A DNA stretch of 64,000 bases from Ustulina deusta (taxonomy: Eukaryota; Ascomycota; Sordariomycetes; Xylariales; Xylariaceae), in the NCBI GenBank assembly GCA_023159155.1, contig JAJNNX010000044.1, positions 432,309-496,308 of the forward strand, given 5' to 3'. Position numbers and translations under genes: made by a program. Position 1 is the stretch's first letter. Every line of letters begins with the position of its first letter. The notes below the pieces were generated by a model. That model saw only the letters and a list, made by a program, of their open reading frames with translations, ran no database searches and was not told the DNA's origin. Shown here piece by piece: positions 49,421 through 62,100 of the stretch.

Positions 49421-49688
49421 TGTTGGATTAATCGTACGCAATTAGCTAAGGCACTTACGGACCCCTTCATACAAAGGGGTCTAGCCAAGGGGTCTAGGCC
49501 AAGGGGTCCGGCTAGGGACCACCTACAGACCCCTTCGTACAAAAGGGTATATAGAGGGCTCCCACCTACCCATTTCCTTCCTTTCTCTCTTTCCTTTAAG
49601 TGTAGCATATAGTAAATAGACTATATTCCACCAACCTTGCAGGCATGTACTGCTGCCTTGGAAATATGCAATACATTCCATTCAAACA
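49421..49688 (+). repeat. TRIM-like element LTR 3
   Basis: 268 bp; the least mutated of the three, ending CCATTCAAACA. TATA-like TATATAG at 49549-49555. Confidence 0.85.
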
Positions 49689-52600
49689 ATTAATAAATAT
49701 TTAATAAATATATATTTTTTATTTTGCTATAATTAATAAAATATAAATAAATTTTTTTTTAATTATATATTTTATAATATAAACCTAATTTTAATATAAT
49801 TTTAATAAAACTTTTAATTTTTATATTATTTAAAAGCTAATAATTTATAAAAAACTTAATTTTAAATAATTTTATTTTATTTTTAGTTTCTAAATAATTA
49901 AAACAATTCTAATTTTTAAATATAGCTAGTTTTTTTTTATTAAATAATTTAAAAAAAAAGTTTTTATAAAAAAAAAAGAATTTAAATATTAAATTTTTTA
50001 ATAAATATTTTAAACAAACTAATACTTAAAAAAAAATTAAAAAAAATTAAAAAATTAAAACTTAAAAAAATAAAATTTAAACTAGAACTAAAATAACTTA
50101 AAATAAATAATATATTTAAAAATATATTAATAAATATTATAGCTATATAAGTTTATAATTTTATATTAGTTTTAATAAAACTTTTTTAATAAATAAAAAA
50201 ATTAAAATGCTAATTTTTTAATATGTTTATTTTAATACTTTTAAAAAATAATTATAATTTAATAATAAAAAATATATTTAAAAATATTAATTTTAAACTT
50301 TTTAGTTTTATTGCTTTATTTATTTTTTGTTTTATTAGTTTATTTTTTAGCGCTTTAAACTTTATTTATACTAAAAAAGCTAAAATATAAAAAATTAATT
50401 TTAGCAAGTTTATAAAAAATAAAGCTTTATTTAATAATTAGGTTTATAAACTAGTAAAAAAACTAAATAAAAATATTATTATATTTTAAACTAAAAATAG
50501 CTAATTTTAATATATTATAAGTTAATTAAAAAAAAATATTTTTATTTAATTAAAAAACTATTTAATAATATTACTAAAATAATTTAAGCTTTATTAATAA
50601 TTTATTATAATTTTAATTAAATAATTATTATTTATAAAATATTTTAAATTTATATATATAAAATTAATAAAAATATAAATTATAAAACTATTTTTATATA
50701 AAATTAAAAAAAAATTTATATAAAGTTTTTATAAATTTAAATATTTTTTATAAATTATTTATTAATAAAATTATTAAATTAATATATAATATTAAACAAA
50801 CTTATAAAAACTATTAATAAACTAAACTTATTAGTTTAAATGAATAAAAATTTAATTTAAATAATTAAACTTTTAATAAACTTGCTTAATAATCTTTAGT
50901 TAATTTTAAAATAATTAAAATAAGTACTAACTAAAAAAAAAAAAAATTTATTAAAATAATAAAATTTATTTTATTTATAATAAAAAAAAAATATATTAAT
51001 TAATTGTTTTAATTAAAAGCTTAAAGTTTTAAATATTTAACTAATAAAAAAAAGCTATAATAAAAACAGCTTTAATAATTTATTTAATTTAAAAAACAAA
51101 TAAACCTAATAAAAGTTTTTTTATTAACTTTTTTATTTATTTTAGCTAAAATATATAACTAAAATAAATTAATTATTTTTAAAATATTTATTTAATTATA
51201 AATTAATAATATTAAAATAAAAACTTTAGTTTTATATAATATTAAAACTTATATTTTGTTGATAATTAGTTATAAGTTTATATAATAAATTAAACAATAA
51301 TTAAAAATAAAAATAATTTATTTAGTTAAACTTTAAAAGTTTTATAACTATTAAAATAAAATAGTTAGTAAAGTTTATAAATATTTAATATATATTATAA
51401 AAATTAATAATTAATAAAACAAAATATTGTAATAAAAACTTAAAAATATAAAAAAATACTATTAAATATTAAAACAATTATTCTAGAAATAATTAAAACT
51501 AAAAAAATATAAAAAAAACTTAAAACTTCTAAACCTAAAACAAAAAAAGTCTATATAATAATTCCTAAAGAAAAAAACTAATCTACTATTAAAAAAATTA
51601 TATAAAACTTCTAGAATTATTTTTATTAAAATAAATAAAAATGACTAGTTAAAAGAATTTTAAAAAAACTTATTATAATTAAATTTGTAATAATTAAAAA
51701 TAATTACTATTTTATAAAAAAAATAAACTTAAATTAATTAAATAGTACTATAAAAAACTTTTAATAATAAACTAATCTTATTTTTTAAAAAAAAAACCTT
51801 TAAATATATAAAATTAATATAAAGCTTTTTATTTTTTTAGTTATTATATTTAAAAAAAAAATTTAAAAAAAAAAATCTAAAACTTTATTACTATTATAAC
51901 TAAAATTTAATATAATACTAAAACTTAATAATAAAAAATATATTTTTAAGCTTTATTAATATTAGATTTTTATATAATTTATTTTATTTAAAAAAAAATT
52001 TATAAATAAACTATTAATTATAAATTTTATTAAATAAAATATAAACTTAAATATTATTTTTATTTTATTTATACTTAAACTTAAATTAATTAAATATAAA
52101 TTTATAATTAATTATTAATAAAAAAATATATATTTAAAAAACTAAATTATATTAGCTTTAAATATTAGTAATACTATATGTAAATATTTTAATAAAAAGT
52201 TTTATTATTTAGTTTAAAAATAAAACTTGCTTAGTAGTAAGCTTTTATTAATATATAAATTTATAAATATTTATATAAATAATATTCTAATTTATTCTAA
52301 AACTAAAAAATAATCTATTGCTTATATTAAACCAAATATTAAAAAAATATTAAAAAGTTTTGTTTTAATATATTTATTATTAATTATTTAAAAATAATTA
52401 TAAAAACTAAAATAAAAATTAAAATTAACCTTATAAAAATCTAAACAATTTTAAATTAAAACTTTAATAATTTTAAAAATATGAAATTAATCTAATTATT
52501 TTTTAAGCTTTATAATTATATTTATATGTTTATTTATTATATTAAAAAAAGATAAACTATTTATAATAGGACTAGAACAAAAATAAGCTTTTAAATAAAT

Positions 52601-54642
52601 AAAACTACTAGTTTATAAAATATTTGTTTTAGCTTTTTTTAAGCCTAGCTAACTAATATAAATAAAAACAAATATTTTATATAATATAAAAAAAAATTTT
52701 ATTTAATAGTAATAAAAAAATATAACCTAAAAACTAATAAAATATTTTTTTAAAATAATAATATTAATTAAATAAACTTATTTAATTTAAAACTATAAAT
52801 TTTTAGTAGTAATATAAACTTTAAAATGTTATTATTTAAAGCTTTTTAAAACTAAATTTTTTATAATAACTAATTATTAAGTTTTATTATATTTTTTAAA
52901 TAAATAAATTTTATTAATATAATAAATATACTAAGCAAACTTTTTATTAAACTTTAATATTATTTTTTAATATTAATTAAAAAAAAATATAATAGCTAAT
53001 GTTTTATTAAAAAAAATAACTAAACTTTTTATAATTAAAACTAAAAAAACTAAAAAAAAAATAATATTATTAATTTTGCTTAACAAAATACTAAATTTTA
53101 TATTAACTATAGACTTTTTATTTAATATTTTCTAAAAAGCTAACCTAATAAATTTAATTAAACAAAAAAACTAGTTATAAAATCTAAAAAATAAAAATAA
53201 AAAATTATATATATCTAAAATTATTTTAAATAGGATTATTTTTTTTTATATAGCTTTAATTTAAAAAGTTTATATATTTTTAATTATTATATATTAAAAT
53301 TAATATAAAACAATTAAAATATTAAAATAAAAATATTACTAATTTTATTTAAAATATAATTATAAAAAAACAAAATATTATAAAATAAAACTTCTAGCTT
53401 TTTTTATTTATTATTTATATTAGTTATAATATAATAATATATAATAATAAATAATAAAAATATATTATTTAACTAATAAAATTATAACTATATATAAATA
53501 TTTATAAATAAGTTTAGTTATTTAATTATAATTTTATTTAGCAAAAAAATAAATATTGCAAAATTATTAGTTATATAATATTATAAAAATCTATATAGAT
53601 TTTTTAATATATTAGATATATAAATATTAAATAATATAAAATTATTTATTTCTAAATTTATAGCAATAATTAATAGTTTTATAAGTACTAAGTACTATTT
53701 TAATAGTATTTACTACCTTTAGACCTAAAAAATAATAAAATTAACTAATTAAAAACTAAACTAATAACTTTATTTTTATATTAATAAATACTAGAATAAT
53801 TAAAATATTTATTTTTTTATTTTAAACTTTATATATAATTTTTTATAATATTTATTAGTTAATATATTACTACTAAAAATAATAATAAAAATTAAAATAT
53901 AAAACTTTTTATTAATAAATATTAATAAAACTATTATAAATTTTAATACTAAATAATAAGCGTTCGAACTAGTCCGTTATACTTAAAATATTTAAAAAAT
54001 AATATATAATATAATAACTTTTGCGTAAAAATAATACAAGCTATAAACTAACAAAAAAAATATTTAATAGATTTTAAAATAAAAAATAAAATCTTTTTAA
54101 AAGAAAAAGCTTTATAATATAAATATTAACTACTAGATTGAATTCCTAGTTAGTTAAACCTTTTAAAATCTTAAAAAAATAAAAATTTAGCTATATTTTT
54201 AATTTATTTAATTTTTATAAAATAAAAAACTTATTTTATACTAACTAATTATAAAAAACAAACAATAATTTTTTATTTTAATAAATCTAATTATTGCTTT
54301 TAGCTAAAAATATTAATAATAAAATAAAACTTAAAATTAAATAAATTAAATAATTAAAAATATATAAAAAAAATAAAAAGCTATAATATTAAGTTGCTTA
54401 AAAAAGCTATAATCCTAATAATATTTAGTACGTAGCCTAAAATTTTAAAAATATACTAATTAAGCTTAATTAATTTTATAAAACTTATAAAAATAAATAT
54501 ATATAATAATAATTAATAAATTTATAAACAATTATAAAAATAATAATAAAGCAATATAATATAAAAAAACTATATAAACTTAGTATTATTAATAATTTTG
54601 AATTAAAACTATATTTAAATTTTTAGTTTTAAAAAGAAGTAA

Positions 54643-54876
54643 TATAACAATTAGTATAGTTTTAGTAAGACTTGCAAAAACTCTAGACCTATATAGCAAT
54701 AAAATAGGAAATTTATGCACGGACTAACCTATAACTCTATAGCTATACATACAGAGTCTATATCTACCTACCCTATAAACTCTAACTTTTTTTTTCTTTT
54801 TTTCTTTTTTAGCTTAGAGTCTTTGTTTATAGTATTAATAAACTAGCTATAAAAGCTTATTTGACTAATCGGAACA
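54643..54876 (-). repeat. E3 LTR, right end; best-preserved E LTR
   Basis: 234 bp in reverse complement. It keeps G/C bases lost elsewhere (GACTAATCGGAACA at its outer end), so it is the best guide to the original E terminus. Confidence 0.82.
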
Positions 54877-55821
54877 AATAAAATCTTATTTTTAAATTAT
54901 ATTTAAGTATTATTAAATAATAATAATAAATTAAGTTATATTATAAAATATTTTAGCTATTTATAAATTAATATTAGTTATATTTGCTAAGTTTTAATTT
55001 ATAATAATAGTTTTTTTTTTATTAAATAGATTTAAACTTTTTTATTAATATAGTTATTAGTTTTTTTAAATAGGCTAGCTTTTTTTTAATTTCTAATTAT
55101 TAATAAATATAGCTTTTTAAAGTTTAAAATTTTTGCTTATAAAAATAATTATTTAATTTTTTGCTAATTATAGTTTTATAAAAAGTTTTTTTTAATTTTA
55201 ATATAAATATTATTAAAAATATTGTTTAATTGTTACTTTTTAAGTACTAGCTTTTTTATAAAATCTAGTTTTTTATTTTTATTAAAAAAATAATTAAAAA
55301 TATTAAAATTTGTTTAGTTCTAGTTTAGTTAAATAATTTTAGCAAAAATATATTGTTATATTATAATTTATTTAAAGTATTATTTTTTATACTAGTTCTA
55401 GCATTTAATTATAAAATTAATATATTTTGTTTTTTCTATAATATAACAAATAATAATTATTATTTTTAAAGCAAAACTAAAATATTTTATGTTTTTTTTT
55501 TTTATATTACTATATAATTACTAAAGCTTAAACTAATAAAAAATAAAAAATTAAAACATAACTATTTAATTGCTAAGTTTAGCTATAATAGCTACTTAAA
55601 TTTGGTTTAATAATTAAAGCATAGCAACTTATTAATTTTATTTATATTAAGCTAAATATAAAAATATTATAACTAAATTTAACTTTAATATTACTACTTA
55701 AATGTTTTTAAAGCATAACTTTATTAAAATCTTATTAGTAATAAATAGTTTAACAAACCTAAATATATATACTTTTTATAACACAAAAATCAAAGGTTTA
55801 AGTTAATAAGTAAGCACTACT

Positions 55822-55983
55822 TATTATAGCAATTTAGTTACTTATTAAAATAATAATTATTATATAAAGTATAAATAAATAATCATTTTTTTTAAATATA
55901 AAATTATAAAGATATCTACCTATTTATAAACATAATAAACATGTTTATACCTATAGCTAACATATCTATAGTTATACCTATCA
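55822..55983 (+). repeat. Right LTR of F
   Basis: 162 bp ending CCTATCA, immediately followed by the TTAAT target copy and then E1 interior. Confidence 0.8.
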
Positions 55984-58927
55984 TTAATTCTATTATAAAT
56001 AGTTTATTTTTTTTTAATAATTAATTTAAAAAAGTAATAATTTTACTAATATAATAAATAAATATATAAATATAATTATAAAATTTAAAAAATAATTAAA
56101 TTAATTTAGTATTTTTAAAATTATTAAAATTTTAATTTAGGATTGCTTAGATTTTAATAAAATTAATAATAAATATATTAAAACAAAACTTTTTAATATT
56201 TTTTTAATATTTGGCTTAATATAAGCAATAAATTATTTTTTTATAATAGATTTAGTACTATTTTTTAGTTTTAAAATATTATTTATATAAATATTTATAA
56301 ATTTATTTAAAAGTTTTTAAATTTATATATTAATAAAAGCTTGCTACTAAATAGATTTTATTAAAATATTTTTTTATAAGTTTAAAAAAAAATAATATAA
56401 TTTTATAATTAATAATAATTAATAAAAAACTTTAATAATATTTAGTTTTATAAAACAAATAATATTATAATAATTAAATATAATACTATTAATATTTAAA
56501 ACTAATATAATTTTATTTTTTAAATATATATTTTTTTATTAATAATTAATTATAAATTTATATTTAATTAACCTAAGTTTAAATATAAATAAAACAAAAA
56601 TAATATTTAAGTTTATATTTTATTTAATAAAATTTATAACTAATAATTTATTTATAAACTTTTTTTTAAATAAAATAAATTATATAAATATTTAATATTA
56701 ATAAAGTTTAAAAGTATATTTTTTATTATTAAGTTTTAGTACTATATTAAACTTTAGTTATAATAATAGCAAAGTTTTAAATCTTTTTTTTTTAAATAAA
56801 ATTAGTTTATTATTAAAAATCTTTTATAGTACTATTTAATTAATCTAAATTTATTTTCTTTATAAAATATTAATTATTTTTAATTATTATAAACTTAATT
56901 ATAATAAGTTTTTTAAAAGTTTTTTTAGCTAGTTGTTTTTATTTATTTTAATAGAAATAATTTTAAAAGTTTTATATACTTTTTTTAATAATAGTTTTTT
57001 TTTTTTTTTTTAGAAATTATTATATAAACTTTTTTTATTTTAAGTTTAAAAGTTCTAAGTTTTTTTTATGTTTTTTTAGTTTTAGTTATTTTTAAAATAA
57101 TTGTTTTATTTTTAAAAAATTATTTTATTATTTAATAATATTTTTTTAGCGCTTAATTATATTAATTAATATTTTTTTATATTTTTAGGTTTATATTTTA
57201 TTATTTATAACTAAAAAGTTCAATTATAATTATTTAATATTAATAATAATATTATAACTAAAATTAATAATTTAAAATATTTAATTTTTATTATATATAT
57301 TAAATATTTATAAACTTTATTAATTATTTTATTTTAATAATTATAAAGTTTTTAAAGTTTAACTAAATAAACTATTTTTATTTTTAATTATTATTTAATT
57401 TATTATATAAACTTATAGCTAATTATTAAAAAAATATAAACTTTAATATTATATAAAACTAAAATTTTTATTTTAATATTATTAATCTATAATTAAATAA
57501 ATATTTTAAAATAATTAATTTATTTTAGCTATATATTTTAGTTAAAATAAATAAAAAAACTAATAAAAATTTTTTTATTAGTTTTATTTATTTTTTAAAT
57601 TAAATAAACTATTAAAACTATTTTTATTATAAGCTTTTTTTACTAATTAAATACTTAAAATTTTAAGCTTTTAATTAAAATAATTAACTAATATATTTTT
57701 TTATTATTATAAATAAAACAAATTTTATTATTTTAATAAGCTTTTTTTATATAATTAATATTTATTTTAATTATTTTAAAATAAATATTTTAAAACTTTT
57801 AAAGGTAGCTAAAAATTAATAAATAAGTTTATTAAAATTTAGTTATTTAAGTTAGATTTTTATTTAATTAAACTTATAAATTTAATTTATTAATAGTTTT
57901 TATAAGCTTATTTAATATTATATATTAATTTAATAATTTTATTAATAAATAATTTATAAAAAGTTTATATAAGTTTTTTTGTAAATTTATATTTTTATTA
58001 TAATTTAATAAATTAATACTTTTAAATTAAACTATTAAATATAAAAATAAACTTATTAATATTTTTATTAGTTTTATATATATAAATTTAAAATATTTTA
58101 TAAATAATAGTTATTTAATTAAAATTATAATAATTTATTAATAAAATTTAAATTATTTTAATAATATTATTAAATAATTTTTTAATTAAATAAAAATATA
58201 TTTTTATTAATTTTTTAAAATATTTTTAACTAGCTTATAATATATTAAAATTAGCTATTTTTAATTTAAAATATAACAATATTTTTATTTAATTTTTTAA
58301 TTAGTTTATAAACCTAATTATTAAATAAATTAATAAAATAAAAAACAAATAAAATAATAAAACTAAAAAACTTAAAATTAATATTTTTAAATATATTTTT
58401 TATTATTAAATTATAAATATTTTTTAAAAGTACTAAAATAAATATAGCAAAAATTTAATGCTTTATTTTTTTTATTTATTAAAAAATTCTGCTAAAAGTA
58501 ATATAAAATTATAAACTTATATAATTATAATATTTTTTAATATCTTTTTAAATATATTACTTATTTTAAATTATTTTAGTTTTATTTTAAATTTTGCTTT
58601 TTTAAATTTTAACTTTTTATTTTTTTTAGTTTTTTTTAAATATTAGTTTGTTTAAAACATTTATAAAAAATATAATAAAAATTTTTTTTTTAAATTATTT
58701 AATAATAAAAAACTAGTTATATTTAAAAACTAAAATTTTTTTAATTGTTTAAAAGCTAAAAATAAATTTAAAATATTTAAAGTTAGATTTTTTACGGGTT
58801 AATAGCTTTTAAATAGTATGAAAATTAAAAATTTTATTAAAATTATATTAAAATTAGATTTATATTATAAAATATATAATTTTTTATATTAAATATATAA
58901 TTAAAAAAAAAGTTTATTTATATTTTA

Positions 58928-59182
58928 TGTTATGATTAGTTAAATAAAACTTCTATAGCTAGTTTATTAATACTATAAACAAAGACTCTAAGCTAAAAAA
59001 AAAAAAAGAAAGAAAAAAAGTCAGAGTTTATAAGGTAAATAAATATAAACTCTATATATATAGCTGCAAAGTTAGGTTAGTTCGTATGTAAATTTCCTAT
59101 TTTATTGCTATATAGGTCTAAAATCCTTGCAGGTCTTGCTAAAACTATACCTAAAACTATATAAACTATACTAACTATTATA
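58928..59182 (+). repeat. LTR shared by E1 (right) and E4 (left)
   Basis: 255 bp, starting TGTTATGATTAG and ending CTATTATA. E interior lies on both sides, in the order expected for a two-element tandem with one common LTR. Confidence 0.78.
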
Positions 59183-62100
59183 CTACTTTTTTTAAAACTT
59201 AAAATTTAAACATAGTTTTAATTTAAAATTACTAATAATATTAAATTTATATAGTTTTTTTATATTATATTATTTTATTATTATTTTTATAATTGTTTAT
59301 AAATTTATTAATTATTATTATATATATTTATTTTTATAATTTTTATAAAAATCTAAAAGCTTTTTTTATAAGTTTTATAAAATTAATTAAGTTTAATTAG
59401 TATATTTTTAAAATTTTAAACTATATACTAAATATTATTAAAATTATAGTTTTTTTAAACAATTTAATATTATAACTTTTTATTTTTTTTATATATTTTT
59501 AATTGTTTAATTTATTTAATTTTAAATTTTGTTTTATTATTAATATTTTTAACTATAAGTAATAATTAAATTTATTAAAATAAAAAATTATTGTTTATTT
59601 TTTATAATCGGTTAGTATAAAATAGGTTTTTTATTTTATAAAAATTAAGCAAATTAAAAATATAGCTAAATTTTTGTTTTTTTAAAATTTCAAAAAGTCT
59701 AACTAACTAAAAATCTAATCTAATAGTTAATACTTATATTATAAAGCTTTTTTTTTTAAAAAACTTTATTTTTTATTTTAAAATTTATTAAGCATTTTTT
59801 TTTTATTAGCTTATAGCTTGTATTATTTTTATACAAAAATTATTATATTATATATTATTTTTTAAATATTTTAAGTTTAATAAACTAGTTTAAATGCTTA
59901 TTATTTAATATTAAAATCTATAACAATTTTATTAATATTTATTATTAAAAAATTTTATGTTTTTAATTTTTATTACTATTTTTAGTAATAATATATTAAT
60001 TAATAAATATTATAAAAAATTATATATAAATCTAAAACAAAAAAATAATATTTTAATTGTTTTAATATTTATTAATATAAAATAGAATTATTAATTTAAT
60101 TTTTAATTAATTAATTTTATTACTTTTTAGGTCTAAAAATAATAAATATTACTAAAGCAATACTTAATACTTATAAAACTATTAATTATTATTATAAACT
60201 TAAAAATAAATAGTTCTATATTATTTAATATTTATATATTTAGTATACTAAAAAATCTATATAAACTTTTATAATATTATAGAGCTAGTAACTTTATAAT
60301 ATTTATTTTTTATTAAATAAAATTGCAATTAAATAGCTAAACTTATTATAAATATTTATATATAGTTATAACCCTATCGGTTAAATAGTATATTTTTGCT
60401 ATTTATTACTATATATTGCTATATTATAGCTAATATAAACAATAAATAAAAAAAGCTAAAATCTTGTTTTATAATATTTTATATTTTTTTTATCGTTATA
60501 ATAATTATATATATATTATTTATAATTATATTTTAAATAAAACTAATAATATTTTTATTTTAATATTTTAATATATAATAATTAAAAATATATAAGCTTT
60601 TTAAATTAAAACTATATAAAAAAATAGTTTTATTTAAAATAACTTTAAATATATATAGCTTTTTATTTTTTATTTTTTAAATTTTATAATTAGTTTTTTT
60701 ATTTAATTAAATTTATTTAGTTAGCTCTTTAAAAAATATTAAGTAAAAAGTCTATAGTTAATATAAAACTTAATATTTTATTAAGTAGAACTAATATTAT
60801 ATTTATTTTTCGCTTTTTTAGCTTTAATTATAAAAAGTTTAATTATTTTTTTTAATAAAGCATTAGTTACTATATTTTTTTGTTTTAATTAATATTAAAA
60901 AATAATATTAAAATTTAATAAAAAATTAGCTTAATATATTTATTATATTAATAAAATCTATTTATTTAAAAAATATAATAAAGTTTAATAATTAGTTATT
61001 ATAAAAAACTTAGTTCTAAAAACCTTTAAGTAGTAGTATTTTAAAATCTATATTACTACTAAAAATTTATAGTTTTAAATTAAGTAAGCTTGTTTAATTA
61101 ATATTATTATTTTAAAAAAATACTTTATAAGTTTTTAAATTATATTTTTTTATTACTACTAAATAATCTTTTTTATTATATTATATAAAATATTTATTTT
61201 TATTTATATTAGTTAGCTAGACTTCAAAAAAACTAAAACAATATTTTATAAACTAGTAATTTTATATATTTGAAAGCTTATTTTTATTTTAATCCTATTA
61301 TAAATAGCTTATTTTTTTTAATAATTAATTTAAAAAAATAGCAATTTTACTAATATAATAAATAAACATATAAATATAATTATAAAATCTAAAAAATAAC
61401 TAAATTAATTTAGTAATTTTTAAAATTATTAAAGTTTTAATTAAAATTAATTCTAATTTTTATTCTAGTTTTTATAACTATTTTTAAATAATTAATAATA
61501 AATATATTAAAATAAAACTTTTTAATATTTTTTTAATATTTAGCTTAATATAAATAATAAATTACTTTTTTTATAATAGGTTAATACTATTTTTTAATTT
61601 TAAAATAAATTAAAATATTATTTATATAAATATTTATAAACTTATTTAAAAGTTTTTAAATTTATATATTAATAAAAACTTACTATTAAACAGGTCCTAT
61701 TTTTAAACTAAATAATAAAACTTTTTATTAAAACATTTTTTTATAAGTTTAAAAAAATAATAATATAATTTTATAGTTAATAATAATTAATAAAAAGCTT
61801 TAATAATATTTAGTTTTATAAATTAAATAATATTATAATAATTAAATATAATATTACTAATATTTAAAGCTAATATAATTTAATTTTTAAATATATATTT
61901 TTTTATTAATAATTAATTATAAACTTATATTTAATTAATTTAAGTTTAAATATAAATAAAACAAAAGTAATATTTAAATTTATATTTTATTTAATAAAAT
62001 TTATAGCTAATAGCTTATTTATAAACTTTTTTTTAAATAAAATAAACTATATAAATATATAATATTAATAAAAACTAAAAATATATTTTTTATTATTAAG

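Larger units (their letters stand above)
47637..49688 (+). mobile_element. TRIM-like non-autonomous LTR element with three LTRs
   Basis: 2052 bp, inserted in E3 with a perfect target duplication ATTAA (47632-47636 and 49689-49693). It consists of LTR, 368-bp interior, LTR, 880-bp interior, LTR; each LTR is exactly 268 bp. It begins TGTTGG and ends AAACA. The interiors are non-coding, with no gag/pol, which defines terminal-repeat retrotransposons in miniature; they must use enzymes from another element. A purine-rich stretch AAAAGAAAAAG lies just before LTR2 and LTR3 and may be the polypurine tract, giving + orientation. It is far less AT-drifted than its host, so it arrived late or escaped most mutation. 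Confidence 0.8.
47376..54876 (-). mobile_element. LTR retroelement E3, reverse orientation, inserted in F and carrying the TRIM-like element
   Basis: Reverse-complement LTRs at 47376-47607 and 54643-54876 are flanked by a perfect duplication AATAA (47371-47375 and 54877-54881). The right LTR is the best preserved of the family: it reads GGAACA at its outer end, showing the original start was TGTTCC. Removing the TRIM-like insertion leaves about 5.44 kb, close to E1 and E2. The reversed interior matches E1 beside both LTRs. Confidence 0.82.
33770..55983 (+). mobile_element. LTR retroelement F, inserted in E1 and carrying E2 and E3
   Basis: Terminal repeats of about 165 bp at 33770-33934 and 55822-55983 start TGTTATAGCAATTTAG / TATTATAGCAATTTAG and end in CTTATTA / CCTATCA. 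The element is flanked by a perfect 5-bp duplication TTAAT (33765-33769 and 55984-55988). E1 sequence resumes exactly after it. Two uninterrupted E copies show the empty site (around 61289-61293 in E4 and, in reverse, 52571-52575 in E3). Without its nested cargo F is about 9.0 kb, larger than E. Its interior is RIP-degraded with no ORF. Confidence 0.8.
31536..59182 (+). mobile_element. LTR retroelement E1, split by nested element F
   Basis: Left LTR at 31536-31776 and right LTR at 58928-59182; orientation is arbitrary. The interior runs 31777-33769, is interrupted by F, and resumes at 55989. Removing F and one target copy leaves about 5.4 kb, the same size as E2 and E3. The interior after the left LTR (TTTTAAAACTAAAAG...) is the same as in E2, E3 and E4. 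Almost every C of a CA context has become T, so no coding frame survives and the superfamily (Ty3 or Ty1) cannot be read. The right LTR is shared with the next copy, E4. Confidence 0.75.

Noticed and set aside
49238..49612. Short ORFs over the TRIM-like element's right end
   Set aside because: They run through tandem repeats and LTR on both strands in several frames with no protein features; they are products of the locally higher GC.
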